This document shows positions 1-10,921 of a stretch of DNA of 64,000 nucleotides, piece by piece. Numbering within the stretch: position 1 is the stretch's first letter; every line of letters starts with the position of its first letter. The notes below the pieces were generated by a model. The model made no database searches and had not been told where the DNA came from. It saw nothing but the letters and a program-made list of their open reading frames with translations. Position numbers and translations under genes: made by a program. The stretch is from an uncultured Collinsella sp. (GTDB taxonomy: Bacteria > Actinomycetota > Coriobacteriia > Coriobacteriales > Coriobacteriaceae): contig CATXXF010000001.1 of NCBI GenBank assembly GCA_958403395.1, positions 1 through 64,000 on the forward strand. The letters are read 5' to 3'.

Positions 1-8
1 AAAGGGCG

Positions 9-30
9 GAGGCGGGGCATGCCCCGCCTC
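9..30. other. perfect 22-bp GC palindrome at the window edge
   Basis: Two GAGGCGGGGC / GCCCCGCCTC arms meet at a central AT. The flank on the left (AAAGGGC, read as GCCCTTT on the minus strand) would give a short T-run, so this may be the terminator of a gene outside the window. The sequence is cut at the edge, so this cannot be decided. The rest of 31-255 shows no gene I can support. Confidence 0.4.
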
Positions 31-255
31 TTACACCACATCTCTGTGCGCTACCCGCCAGGGGTCCTACGGCGGAAGAATTGCAGGCGTTTATCAGCTA
101 TGTACTTGGACATATGTTGCGTAACAACCCATATTTTGTAAATAGATAATGCTACAGGACTTGTGACAGTACTCATATTTGACGTTTTTTGTCCACAACC
201 CTTTATACCTAGGCAAGTCGGCGGCAAAACGGGCTTCAAAGCGTCCTTCGCAATC

Positions 256-290
256 AAAAAGCCGGGGCCCGCATGATGCGGACCCCGGCT
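256..290 (-). terminator. intrinsic terminator of glnN
   Basis: On the minus strand a GC-rich stem (AGCCGGGGTCCGC pairing with GCGGGCCCCGGC, short ATCAT loop) is followed directly by TTTTTG. It lies about 30 bases after the glnN stop codon. Confidence 0.85.
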
Positions 291-319
291 CAATACCGTG
301 ACGATATGTCAGTTACGCT

Positions 320-2407
<2,088 letters not shown>

Positions 2408-2486
2408 ACGGAACTCCCTTCGTATCGGCACCGCGTGAGAAGCGGTGTTGATTACTAACGAACGAGTCATAGCTTAGACTCGCCGT

Positions 2487-2524
2487 GTTTCCGCGACATT
2501 ACCGTTATGTTGCTGTCGCGAAAC
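2487..2524. promoter_or_regulatory. candidate GlnR-type operator upstream of glnN
   Basis: Four pentamers with exact six-base spacing: GTTTC-n6-ATTAC-n6-GTTGC-n6-GAAAC. Each outer pair matches the actinobacterial GlnR half-box gTnAc-n6-GaAAc, here as two inverted copies. The arms also form a dyad (GTTTC plus GCGACA against TGTCGC plus GAAAC). The site lies 80-117 bases upstream of the glnN start. A GlnR-like regulator is encoded at 57393-58055. The match is by eye only. Confidence 0.5.
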
Positions 2525-2618
2525 CAATCAATGAGGTTACCGCATCACAGCGGCGCTGCCGCCCTTAATGGCCAATCAACTGTATAAATTGCAGACCTCT
2601 CCCCATAGTTTAAGGGTA

Positions 2619-2694
2619 GTCAATTTGGGATGGGGCTCTATTAACTGGTATTTCGTATAAGATACCAGTCTTTATAGCCCCATCCTAGATTGAC
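2619..2694. repeat. two-storey palindrome between glnN and metF
   Basis: Outer arms of 19 bases (2619-2637 and 2676-2694, 17 of 19 paired, containing GGATGGGGCT / AGCCCCATCC) enclose an inner perfect 8-bp stem ACTGGTAT / ATACCAGT (2644-2651, 2662-2669). No T-run follows on either strand. It lies between the divergently transcribed glnN and metF. The rest of 2408-2833 holds only promoter-like AT-rich DNA. Confidence 0.6.
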
Positions 2695-2833
2695 CGCTCT
2701 GTTATAAGAAATGCCGATAGCAAAGCATTTTCGATTGGTATCCCCAAATAGCGAGTGAAACTCCACCGTAACACAGTGGTGCTGTAGAATCCTTACTACA
2801 CATCACACTATTAAGTATCTAAAGGAGCACGAT

Positions 2834-3706
2834 ATGCGCGTCGACGAGGTTTTTAAGCAGGCAGCATCCCAGGGCACCGCACCCGTTTCGTTTGAGATGT
2901 TCCCGCCCAAGGGCGAGCTTACCCTCGACACGGCTCGCGAGGTGGCAGGCAATCTGTGTAAGCTTTCGCCGAGCTTTGTCTCGGTCACCTGCTCGGCCGG
3001 CGGCTCGGGTAACGGTGCCACCACCTCCCCCATCGCGCATATGATTTCGAGCGAATTCGATACGCCCTCGGTAGCGCATCTCACCTGCGTGGGCCGCACC
3101 CACGCCGACATCGCCGCCAAGATTGACGAGTATCGCACTGCCGGCGTGGAAAACGTGCTAGCCCTGCGCGGCGACCTGCCCGCCGGCGCGACCGAGGACG
3201 ACAAGCCTGCCTCCGACTACGCCTACGCCCGCGACCTCATCCCCGAGCTCGTCGACGCCGGCTTTTGCGTGGGCGCCGCAGCCTACCCCGAAGGCCACAT
3301 TGCCTGCGAGGATCTCAACCTCTCGGTCGAGCACCTCAAGCAAAAGCAAGACGCCGGCGCGAGCTTCTTTGTGACACAGCTCTTCTTTGATAACGAGTGC
3401 TTCTATCGCTTCCGCGAGCTTGCCGACAAGGCCGGCATCACCGTGCCCATTACCGCGGGCATCATGCCGTTTATGGGCAAGTCGCAGATCAGCCGCATGG
3501 TCTTTATGTGCGGCGCGTCGCTGCCCTCCCCCGTCATCAAGATCCTCGCCAAGTACGAGAACGACCCCGAGAGCCTGCAGGCAGCCGGTGTAGATTATGC
3601 TGCTCGTCAGCTTTGCGACCTTAAGGAGCACGGTGCCGACGGTCTGCACCTGTACACTATGAACCGTCCTGCAATCGCCGCGACCATTATGGAGCGCCTG
3701 GGGTAA
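2834..3706 (+). CDS. metF: 5,10-methylenetetrahydrofolate reductase
   Basis: Reduces methylenetetrahydrofolate to 5-methyltetrahydrofolate, the methyl donor for MetH. The 290-residue protein has the MetF opening (VSFEMFPPKGE), VTCSAGG, the HLTCVGRT strand, LALRGD and the FFVTQLFFD segment of the FAD-binding barrel. An AAGGAG site lies 8 bases before the ATG. Its TAA stop overlaps the ATG of the next gene (TAATG), so the two are translationally coupled. It is first in the methionine operon metF - reactivation protein - [R-M cassette] - metH. Confidence 0.95.
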   Translation: MRVDEVFKQAASQGTAPVSFEMFPPKGELTLDTAREVAGNLCKLSPSFVSVTCSAGGSGNGATTSPIAHMISSEFDTPSVAHLTCVGRTHADIAAKIDEYRTAGVENVLALRGDLPAGATEDDKPASDYAYARDLIPELVDAGFCVGAAAYPEGHIACEDLNLSVEHLKQKQDAGASFFVTQLFFDNECFYRFRELADKAGITVPITAGIMPFMGKSQISRMVFMCGASLPSPVIKILAKYENDPESLQAAGVDYAARQLCDLKEHGADGLHLYTMNRPAIAATIMERLG

Positions 3707-4497
3707 TGGAAAAACCGCACGTCGATACAACCGTTGTTGAAGTGCCGGCCGACCTTGCGTCGCCGGCGCTTTACCGTATCGACGCTGCCCACCACCCTCG
3801 TGTCGACCGTGCCGAGATGCTGCGGTATCTGGGCTACGGCGGCCAGCAGATTGAGCCCGAGCTGTCACGACGAATTGAGCTTGTAGTCGAGCGCCTAGAG
3901 CTGGATATCGAGCCCCGCGGCGTGCGACGCGTGTTTGCCGTCGATGCCACGGGCGTCGACGAGCAGGGCGAGCCCTGCATCCGCTTGGTTGGCACCAATG
4001 TTGAGCTGCGGGGTCGTGATATCTATCGACATCTCAAAGACGCCCGCCTGGCGGCGCTCATGGCCTGCACCCTCGGGATGTCTGCCGAACGCCGTCTGCG
4101 CACCACGGGAGCCCAGCAACCCCTGGAAGGCGCCGTGCTCGACGCCGCATGCTCTGCCTATGTGGAGGCCGCCGTCGAGCAGATGGACCAGCGGGTCAAG
4201 GCTGCAGCCGCTGCACACGGGCTCGCCGGCAACTGGCGCTTCAGTCCCGGCTATGGCGACTGCCCGCTCTCTGCCCAGCGCTCGATCGTGGATGCACTCA
4301 ATGCCACGCGCCTCATTGGACTTACCGTCACCCCCACCAGCCTGCTCATGCCCACCAAGAGCGTGACCGCTGTGATTGGTCTGTTCGACGGCGAAGTCCA
4401 CGACGCCCAGAGCCGCCCCACCTGCAATATCTGCCGCATGCGCGAGCACTGCCGCTTCCGCGCCGCCCACACCACCTGCTATTCGCATTCTGAATAA
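3706..4497 (+). CDS. stand-alone methionine synthase reactivation-domain protein
   Basis: The 263-residue protein matches the C-terminal activation domain of cobalamin-dependent methionine synthase, which reductively remethylates oxidised cobalamin with S-adenosylmethionine. Recognisable elements are RFSPGYGDCPLS (the SAM-binding RxSPGY-type loop), LLMPTKSVTAVIG, and a C-terminal Cys cluster CNICRMREHC. The MetH encoded downstream stops before this domain, so the two proteins together make up a split MetH. The Cys cluster could hold an iron-sulphur or zinc site, as in similar clostridial and thermophile proteins, but this is inferred. It overlaps metF by one base. Confidence 0.85.
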   Translation: MEKPHVDTTVVEVPADLASPALYRIDAAHHPRVDRAEMLRYLGYGGQQIEPELSRRIELVVERLELDIEPRGVRRVFAVDATGVDEQGEPCIRLVGTNVELRGRDIYRHLKDARLAALMACTLGMSAERRLRTTGAQQPLEGAVLDAACSAYVEAAVEQMDQRVKAAAAAHGLAGNWRFSPGYGDCPLSAQRSIVDALNATRLIGLTVTPTSLLMPTKSVTAVIGLFDGEVHDAQSRPTCNICRMREHCRFRAAHTTCYSHSE

Positions 4498-4606
4498 AAT
4501 GTCAATTGATGGCACGGTATCGAGGGAATCTCATCCGTATGTAAGCGGATGTCCTCACAAACAAGTACCATAAGATGCCAAATAACAACTATCTGAAAGC
4601 CAGTAC

Positions 4607-5767
4607 ATGCACAACATTCTGCAGTTCTCGCCACAACTAACCGCGCTTGAGTTTTTTTCAGGCATTGGCTTGGCTCGTGCCGGCATGGCAAAAGCCGGAA
4701 TCAAAACAATCTGGGCAAATGACATAGACCATACTAAATGCGCCATGTACAGCCAGTGTTGGGGCAATGAGCATCTAGTCGAGCAGGATGTCCACACACT
4801 CGACCCCGACCTAATACCCCAAGCCGACATCGCATGGGCGTCAAGCCCTTGCACAAACTTATCTCTCGCGGGAAACAGGGAGGGACTTATCTCTGGCAAA
4901 GAGTCCAGTGCGTTCTTTGGCTTTATTAAGGCCATCGAAGGAATGAGCGATCGTGCCCCGCGGGCACTTGTTCTCGAAAATGTCATCGGCCTTGCCACGT
5001 CTAATAACAGTGATGACTTTAGACTCGTTTGCCAGGAATTTAATCGTTTAGGCTATTCATGCGACGCTTATTTTATCGATGCACGGCACTGGCTTCCCCA
5101 GTCACGCCCCCGCATGTTTGTCGTCGGATTAAAAAACCCTCTTCCCAACAGCCGACTCGATTCCTCGCTTCGACCTGAAAAGGTCTCCTGGATTCACTCC
5201 GACCCTTCACTCATTACGCACGTCTCTCACCTAAACGAGCCGAGCCCACTTCGTATGACGGGCCTTGCAATGGTTGTTGAAAATATTCCCGAGGACGACA
5301 AGCGTTGGTGGAACAAAAACCAAATACAAGCATTTATCGACTCACTTGCACCGCATCAAGCAGAGCGCCTTCAGCGCTTCTTAAATGCCAAAGAAAAAAT
5401 TGTTCGCACTGCTTACCGTCGCACGCGATCGGGCGTTGTGCGCTGGGAAATCCGTGAAGAAGAAATTGCCGGATGTCTAAGAACGGCTCGCGGCGGCTCA
5501 TCAAGACAGGCAGTCGTTATATGCGAAAACGGAAAGATAGAAGTTCGCTGGATGACTGGAGCTGAATATGCCCGTCTCCAAGGTGCTGACTCATGTCAGT
5601 TTAGCGGCTTCTCTGATGCTCAGATTCGCTACGCATTCGGCGATGCAGTTGCCGTGCCAGTTGTCACTTGGCTTATAAAAAATGCAGTCAAACCCGCGCT
5701 TATGTCTTCAAGGAACGGAGTGGACAATAATGGAAATGACCAATTGCTCCTTGAGCGAGCCCGATAA
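4607..5767 (+). CDS. DNA cytosine-5 methyltransferase of a type II R-M system
   Basis: Methylates C5 of cytosine within an unknown recognition site. The conserved motifs are in order over 386 residues: motif I FFSGIGLARAG (about 16-26), motif IV SPC with the catalytic cysteine at 82 (unusually SPCT rather than PCQ), ENV motif VI (about 124-126), QSRPR motif VIII (about 165-169), a variable target-recognition stretch, YARLQG near 325, and GDAVAVPVV motif X. The start lacks a strong ribosome site. Codon use is clearly more AT-rich than in the flanking met genes, which suggests acquisition. It overlaps the downstream endonuclease gene by 38 bases. The pair sits inside the methionine operon. Confidence 0.92.
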   Translation: MHNILQFSPQLTALEFFSGIGLARAGMAKAGIKTIWANDIDHTKCAMYSQCWGNEHLVEQDVHTLDPDLIPQADIAWASSPCTNLSLAGNREGLISGKESSAFFGFIKAIEGMSDRAPRALVLENVIGLATSNNSDDFRLVCQEFNRLGYSCDAYFIDARHWLPQSRPRMFVVGLKNPLPNSRLDSSLRPEKVSWIHSDPSLITHVSHLNEPSPLRMTGLAMVVENIPEDDKRWWNKNQIQAFIDSLAPHQAERLQRFLNAKEKIVRTAYRRTRSGVVRWEIREEEIAGCLRTARGGSSRQAVVICENGKIEVRWMTGAEYARLQGADSCQFSGFSDAQIRYAFGDAVAVPVVTWLIKNAVKPALMSSRNGVDNNGNDQLLLERAR

Positions 5768-6743
5768 AGACATCTTGGATGCCATTGAACTCTGGTACGA
5801 ATCCAAGCGCAGCAAGCGAGGCAATGTCAACCGTAACGTCATGGCGGTTGGCATAGGTATAAGCGAGCTGTTGCAGAACCGTTTTCCGCTCACCGACGAT
5901 TACGTGCAATCGGACAAGGGGAGCCAAGTACGAGGCCTAAGTGGAGCATGCATCAAAACAGTTTTAGCCAGACATGGGGAAACGCGTGCCTTCGCATCAG
6001 AGGGTGGCAGAACCTCACGCGGCACACTCCCGATGGCGCTTGAGCTTGCCACAATTATCAACTCTGCCCTACCCAGTGACACTTGCGAAGACACTCGTCT
6101 TGAAGCTGCGAATGCAATCGCCAATTTCTTCGTCGAGCGAATCCAGGTCGATTTCTTTAACCGGCAGAGAATCAAAGTCGAAATCGATCTTCAAAAACCA
6201 ATTTCTGTCATTGTCGATGATATCCTAGACCAAGCAAGCCTACGGTCCGATAAGCCAACGGGTACCGTCGCACAGCACCTGGTAGGTGCAAAACTAGAGA
6301 TGTTATTTCCAACCATAGAAATCGGAAAGGACAACTCAAACGCCGCTGACCAGCAGACAGACCGTTCTGGCGATTTCCAAATCAATGATGCTGCATTTCA
6401 TGTGACTGTATCGCCAATGGCCAAATTGACCGATCGATGCCGAGATAACATTCGAAATGGCATTCGGCCCATCGTCGTTGTCCCCCACGATAAAGTTTCC
6501 TTCGCTTACGGACTGTTCGAAAGTGAGGGGCTCGGCAATCGCGTACAGGTCATCGCGCTCGAATCGTTTATCGGCATCAATATTGAAGAATTATCGTTCT
6601 ACAAGCGAGGCCTAATTCGATTAAATGTCGCACGGCTTCTTGCCCACTACAACAAGCGAATCGAAGATATCGAACCCGACAAATCTCTTCAAATCGAAAT
6701 TCCTCAGTGGGCTCTAGACGAAATGGATGCACATGGCGAATAG
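5730..6743 (+). CDS. probable type II restriction endonuclease partner
   Basis: The 337-residue protein is encoded directly after and overlapping the cytosine methyltransferase, the usual position for the cognate nuclease. I chose the ATG at 5730 because GGAG lies nine bases upstream; the longer in-frame start at 5682 lacks such a site. I cannot name the family with certainty; it resembles the DUF4928 group seen beside such methyltransferases. A possible PD-(D/E)xK-like core is AKLEMLFP (about 190), SGDFQI and FHVTVSPMAK (about 225-245), where the usual ExK is replaced by HVT. Composition is AT-rich like the methylase. Its end overlaps metH by 17 bases. Function is inferred mainly from context. 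Confidence 0.7.
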   Translation: MEMTNCSLSEPDKDILDAIELWYESKRSKRGNVNRNVMAVGIGISELLQNRFPLTDDYVQSDKGSQVRGLSGACIKTVLARHGETRAFASEGGRTSRGTLPMALELATIINSALPSDTCEDTRLEAANAIANFFVERIQVDFFNRQRIKVEIDLQKPISVIVDDILDQASLRSDKPTGTVAQHLVGAKLEMLFPTIEIGKDNSNAADQQTDRSGDFQINDAAFHVTVSPMAKLTDRCRDNIRNGIRPIVVVPHDKVSFAYGLFESEGLGNRVQVIALESFIGINIEELSFYKRGLIRLNVARLLAHYNKRIEDIEPDKSLQIEIPQWALDEMDAHGE

Positions 6744-9297
6744 ATCAAACATACTTATCACCCATGATTCCGACGGCTCCGCGCTGGCGGCACCTGTCAA
6801 TGCTGCGCGTTGCAACGGCGCCGCGTACAAAACGCGCACGATCGACGACCTGCACATTAAGGACGATCGCCTGCGCGCCGCCATCGAGGGCACGGGGCAC
6901 CTGCTGTTCGACGGCGGCATGGGCACCATGCTGCAGGCGGCCGGCATGAAGGCCGGTGCCCTGCCCGAGTTGCTCAACTTTGAGGAGCCCCAGGTCATTA
7001 CCGATATTCAGCGTCAGTACGTCGAGGCCGGCTGTGACGTGATCACCGCCAACACCTTTGGCGCCAACGCCCACAAGCTCGACGGCGCCGCTACCGTGGC
7101 AGACGTCTTTGCCGCGGCAGTCACCTGCACCCGCGAGGCCGGCGCCCGCTACGTCGCCGGCGACATCGGCCCTATCGGCGCCCTGCTGCGCCCCCTGGGC
7201 ACCCTCAGCTTTGACGAGGCCTACGACCTCTTTGCCGAGGAGGTGCGCGCCGGCGTCGATGCGGGTGTGGACCTCTTTATTATCGAGACCATGACCGACC
7301 TTGCCGAGATCAAGGCCGCCGTCCTCGCCTGTCGCGAGAACTCCGACCTGCCCGTCTTTGCCACCATGACCTTTGAGGAAGATGGTCGCACCTTCTTGGG
7401 CACGAGCCCCGAGGTCGCCGCCATCACCCTCGACGCCATCGGTGCCGACGTCCTGGGCATCAACTGCAGCCAGGGCCCGGCCGAGCTCCGAGGACTCGCT
7501 GCGCGTATGCTCACCGTCACCGACAAGCCAGTTATGGTGCAGGCCAATGCGGGACTGCCCCACGTTGACGATGACGGCAATACCGTCTTTGATATCCAGG
7601 CACCCGAGTACGCCGAGGCCGTCGCCGGCATGATCGAGGACGGCGTGAGCGTCGTCGGCGGCTGCTGCGGTACCACGCCCACGCATATGGCGGCACTTCG
7701 CACCCTCATCGACAACCACACGCCCAGCCCGCGTCACCGCAAGCCCAGCATGTCGGTCACGAGCGCCCAGACGGTCGTGGACCTCCCCTGTGACGGCCAT
7801 AAGATCGCCGTCATCGGCGAGCGCATCAACCCCACCGGCAAAAAGCGCCTGCAGCAGGCCCTACGCGACGGCGACCTGGACTACGTCGTGAGCCAGGGCA
7901 TCAGCCAGCAGGAGCAGGGCGCCGACATCCTGGACGTCAACGTGGGCCTGCCCGAGATCGACGAGGTCAAGGTCATCCAGCAAGCGACCGAGCAGCTCCA
8001 AGGTTCCACGCTGCTGCCGCTGCAGATCGACTCCACCGACCCCGCCGCCGTCGAGGCCGCCGTGCGTCGCTATGCCGGCAAGCCCATCATCAACTCGGTC
8101 AATGGCAAACAGCAAATCATGGACGAGATCTTCCCGCTGGTCGCCCACTACGGCACCAACGTCGTCGGCCTTACGCTCGACGAGGGCGGCATCCCCGATA
8201 CAGCCGAGGCCCGCTTCGCCATCGCCGAGCGCATCGTGGCCGAGGCCGCCCGTTACGGCATCGGCCCGGACCGCATCCTCATCGACTGCCTGGTCATGAC
8301 CGCCTCGACCAACCAGCGCCAGGCTGAGCAGATTCTACGTGCCATGTCTATGTGCAAGGAGCGCCTAGGCGTCAAGTGCGCACTCGGTGTATCGAACATC
8401 AGCTTTGGCCTGCCCGCGCGGCCGCTGCTGGGCTCGGTCTTTTTGGCCGCCGCCTTTGGTGCGGGCCTGGACGCCCCCATCATGAACCCGGCTTCCAAGC
8501 GCTTTATGGACACCGTCTACAGCTATCGCGTGCTGAGCGTTGAGGACGAGGGCTCGACCGGATACATCGAGCGCTACGCCGGCTGGACCGACCCGTACAA
8601 GATTGCCGCCAACCCGGCGGCCGCTCAGTCAGCAACGAGCGATGCCGCGCCTGCCGCAAGCACCACCGCAAGCGCCGATGACGACCCCATCCGCCACATG
8701 GTCGTTTCGGGCCGCAAGGGCGAAATCGCGGACGAGACCGAGCGTCTGCTGGCAGATCACGACGCCATGGACCTCATCAACAACCACTTTATCCCCGCCC
8801 TCGACGAGGTTGGCGTCCTCTTTGACCAGGGCAAGTTCTTCTTGCCGCAGCTCATGGCCTCGGCCGAGGCCGCGCGTGTGGGCTTCGACACCATCAAGCG
8901 CCTGATGCCCGCCGGCGAGATTGCCGACAAGGGCAAGATCTGCGTGGCCACCGTCAAGGGCGACATCCACGACATCGGCAAGAACATCGTCAAAATGCTG
9001 CTCGATAACTACGGCTATACCGTCTTTGACCTAGGCCGTGACGTCGACCCGCAGGAGGTGCTCAGGACCGTACAGGAGCGCGACATCAAGCTCGTCGGCC
9101 TCTCGGCGCTTATGACCACCACGGTCGTCGCCATGGAGGAAACCATCAAGTTGCTTCATGCCGAGGTGCCGGGCGTCAAGATCATTGTGGGCGGCGCCGT
9201 GCTCACCCCCGAATACGCAAAGCAGATCGGCGCGGACTACTACGCCAAGGACGCCGCCGAGAGCGCACGCATCGCCGAAGAGGTCTTTGGGCAGTAA
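6727..9297 (+). CDS. metH: cobalamin-dependent methionine synthase lacking the activation domain
   Basis: Transfers the methyl group of methyltetrahydrofolate to homocysteine through cobalamin. The modules are in order: homocysteine-binding barrel (LLFDGGMGTML near 60, zinc cysteines in GINCSQG near 247 and GGCCGTTP near 314), pterin-binding barrel (IGERINPTGKK near 360), then cap and B12-binding domain with GDIHDIGKNIV near 745. At 856 residues it ends after the B12 domain. The missing activation domain is supplied by the gene at 3706-4497. The start overlaps the restriction gene by 17 bases; ATG 6733 is an alternative. No good ribosome site precedes either, so translation may be coupled to the endonuclease. 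The first 50 residues lie outside the domain. Confidence 0.93.
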   Translation: MHMANRSNILITHDSDGSALAAPVNAARCNGAAYKTRTIDDLHIKDDRLRAAIEGTGHLLFDGGMGTMLQAAGMKAGALPELLNFEEPQVITDIQRQYVEAGCDVITANTFGANAHKLDGAATVADVFAAAVTCTREAGARYVAGDIGPIGALLRPLGTLSFDEAYDLFAEEVRAGVDAGVDLFIIETMTDLAEIKAAVLACRENSDLPVFATMTFEEDGRTFLGTSPEVAAITLDAIGADVLGINCSQGPAELRGLAARMLTVTDKPVMVQANAGLPHVDDDGNTVFDIQAPEYAEAVAGMIEDGVSVVGGCCGTTPTHMAALRTLIDNHTPSPRHRKPSMSVTSAQTVVDLPCDGHKIAVIGERINPTGKKRLQQALRDGDLDYVVSQGISQQEQGADILDVNVGLPEIDEVKVIQQATEQLQGSTLLPLQIDSTDPAAVEAAVRRYAGKPIINSVNGKQQIMDEIFPLVAHYGTNVVGLTLDEGGIPDTAEARFAIAERIVAEAARYGIGPDRILIDCLVMTASTNQRQAEQILRAMSMCKERLGVKCALGVSNISFGLPARPLLGSVFLAAAFGAGLDAPIMNPASKRFMDTVYSYRVLSVEDEGSTGYIERYAGWTDPYKIAANPAAAQSATSDAAPAASTTASADDDPIRHMVVSGRKGEIADETERLLADHDAMDLINNHFIPALDEVGVLFDQGKFFLPQLMASAEAARVGFDTIKRLMPAGEIADKGKICVATVKGDIHDIGKNIVKMLLDNYGYTVFDLGRDVDPQEVLRTVQERDIKLVGLSALMTTTVVAMEETIKLLHAEVPGVKIIVGGAVLTPEYAKQIGADYYAKDAAESARIAEEVFGQ

Positions 9298-9322
9298 CAC
9301 AACGGAAACAACCGAGCACCAA

Positions 9323-9360
9323 AACGTGCCGCACGCGCCACTTGGCACGTGCGGCACGTT
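9323..9360. other. 13-bp stem palindrome after metH
   Basis: AACGTGCCGCACG and CGTGCGGCACGTT form a perfect stem with a 12-base loop, 25 bases after the metH stop. There is no T-run on the plus strand; TTTT follows on the minus strand. It could end the met transcript or act as an operator for the next gene. Confidence 0.5.
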
Positions 9361-9405
9361 AGAATAGACAAGACTATGCTCGTTTTGGCAGATAGGAGCG
9401 CAAGG

Positions 9406-10770
9406 ATGGCGATCACGCCCGCAGAAATCGCGGAAACCCGCGGCATGGTTGAGGAGCAGAACCTCGACATCAGGACCATCACCATGGGTGTTTCGCTCAT
9501 GGGTTGCGGCGACGAGAACCTCGACCGCATGTGCACGAAGATCTACGACCACGTGACGCACACGGCTGAGCACTTGGTCGAGACCGCCGAGAACCTCGAG
9601 CGCGAGTACGGTATCCCTATCGTCAACAAGCGCGTCTCCGTCACCCCGGTGGCGCAGATCGCCGCTTGCTGCAAGGATGAGGACCTCACCCCCATCGCGC
9701 ATGCCCTCGACCGCGCGGCCGAGACGCTCGGCATCGATTACCTGGGTGGCTTCTCCGCACTCGTCCAGAAGGGCATCGGCGACGCCGACCGCCGCGTCAT
9801 CCAGTCCATCCCCCAGGCGCTCGCTACCACCAGCCGCGTCTGCTCCAGCGTCAACGTCGCCAGCCTGCGCGCCGGCATCAACATGGATGCCGTGCTCATG
9901 GCGGCTCAGACCATCATCGACGCCGCCAAGCTTACGGCCGACCAGGATTCCGTCGGCGCTTCCAAGTTTGTCTGCTTTGCCAATATGGTCGAGGACTCCC
10001 CGTTTATGGCGGGCGCCGTCCACGGCGGTGGCGAGGCCGACGCCGTCATCAACGTAGGCGTTTCGGGCCCCGGCGTTATGGCCGCAGCCCTGGAGACGCT
10101 GCCCGATTCCGCATCGATGATGGAGGTCGCCGAGAAGATTAAGCAGACCGCCTTTAAGATCACCCGCGCCGGCGAGCTCATGAGCCGCGAGGCCGCCCAT
10201 CGCCTGGGTGTCGAGAAGGGCATTGTCGACCTGTCGCTGGCTCCCACGCCTGCCATCGGCGACTCCGTTGCCCGCATCCTCGAGATCATCGGCGTGGGCA
10301 CCTGCGGTGGCCCGGGCACGACCTGCGCGCTCGCCATGCTCAACGATGCCGTCAAGAAGGGCGGCGTCATGGCCAGCTCCAGCGTGGGTGGTCTCTCCGG
10401 CGCCTTTATCCCCGTGTCCGAGGATGCCGGCATGATCGCCGCCGTCGAGGCCGGCGCGCTTTCGCTCGAGAAGCTCGAGGCCATGACCTGCGTGTGTTCC
10501 GTCGGCCTGGACATGATCGCCATCCCCGGCGACACCCCGGTCGAGACCATCGCCGGCATCATCGCCGACGAGATGGCTATCGGCGTCATCAACAACAAGA
10601 CCACGGCCGTCCGCGTGATTCCCGCCATTGGCAAGGGCGTGGGCGACTGCGTCGAGTACGGCGGCCTGTTCGGCCGCGCGCCCATCATGCCGGTGAACCC
10701 CAACGCCGGCACCGTGCTTGCCCACCGTGGCGGACGCTTCCCGGCGCCGCTGAACTCGCTCAAGAACTAG
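9406..10770 (+). CDS. PFL family protein (UPF0210/DUF711)
   Basis: The 454-residue protein belongs to the conserved UPF0210 family, structurally related to pyruvate-formate-lyase-like barrels; its reaction is not established. Family features include the opening [22 protein letters not shown] and the glycine-rich stretches [11 protein letters not shown] and [20 protein letters not shown]. The start is the ATG preceded by GGAG at 9395-9398; a longer frame from 9349 has no site. In many genomes it follows a small ACT-domain gene (UPF0237); that partner is not next to it here. A large palindrome follows the stop. Confidence 0.88.
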   Translation: MAITPAEIAETRGMVEEQNLDIRTITMGVSLMGCGDENLDRMCTKIYDHVTHTAEHLVETAENLEREYGIPIVNKRVSVTPVAQIAACCKDEDLTPIAHALDRAAETLGIDYLGGFSALVQKGIGDADRRVIQSIPQALATTSRVCSSVNVASLRAGINMDAVLMAAQTIIDAAKLTADQDSVGASKFVCFANMVEDSPFMAGAVHGGGEADAVINVGVSGPGVMAAALETLPDSASMMEVAEKIKQTAFKITRAGELMSREAAHRLGVEKGIVDLSLAPTPAIGDSVARILEIIGVGTCGGPGTTCALAMLNDAVKKGGVMASSSVGGLSGAFIPVSEDAGMIAAVEAGALSLEKLEAMTCVCSVGLDMIAIPGDTPVETIAGIIADEMAIGVINNKTTAVRVIPAIGKGVGDCVEYGGLFGRAPIMPVNPNAGTVLAHRGGRFPAPLNSLKN

Positions 10771-10787
10771 CTGAGGGGTTCGGGCGA

Positions 10788-10921
10788 GGAGCCCCGGGGA
10801 GGGCAAATATATAAGGTCGCCTGCTCGGACAGTCCTGACTCGCACGGAGAGCACATTAAGTGCTCTCCGGCTCGTGCGGAACTCACGATCGACCTTATAT
10901 ATTTGCCCTCCCCGGGGCTCC
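10788..10921. repeat. 134-bp palindrome with perfect 32-bp arms and inner hairpin
   Basis: Arms 10788-10819 and 10890-10921 are perfect reverse complements and contain GCCCCGGGGAGGG followed by AAATATATAAGG. Inside is a second stem GGAGAGCAC - ATTAA - GTGCTCTCC (about 10854-10869), flanked by further pairing CGCACG / CGTGCG. No T-run is present. It begins 18 bases after the PFL-family stop. Confidence 0.85.

Noticed and set aside
2700..2833. SAM or cobalamin riboswitch before metF
   Set aside because: I find none of the conserved box sequences of SAM-I or cobalamin riboswitches, nor a terminator alternative.
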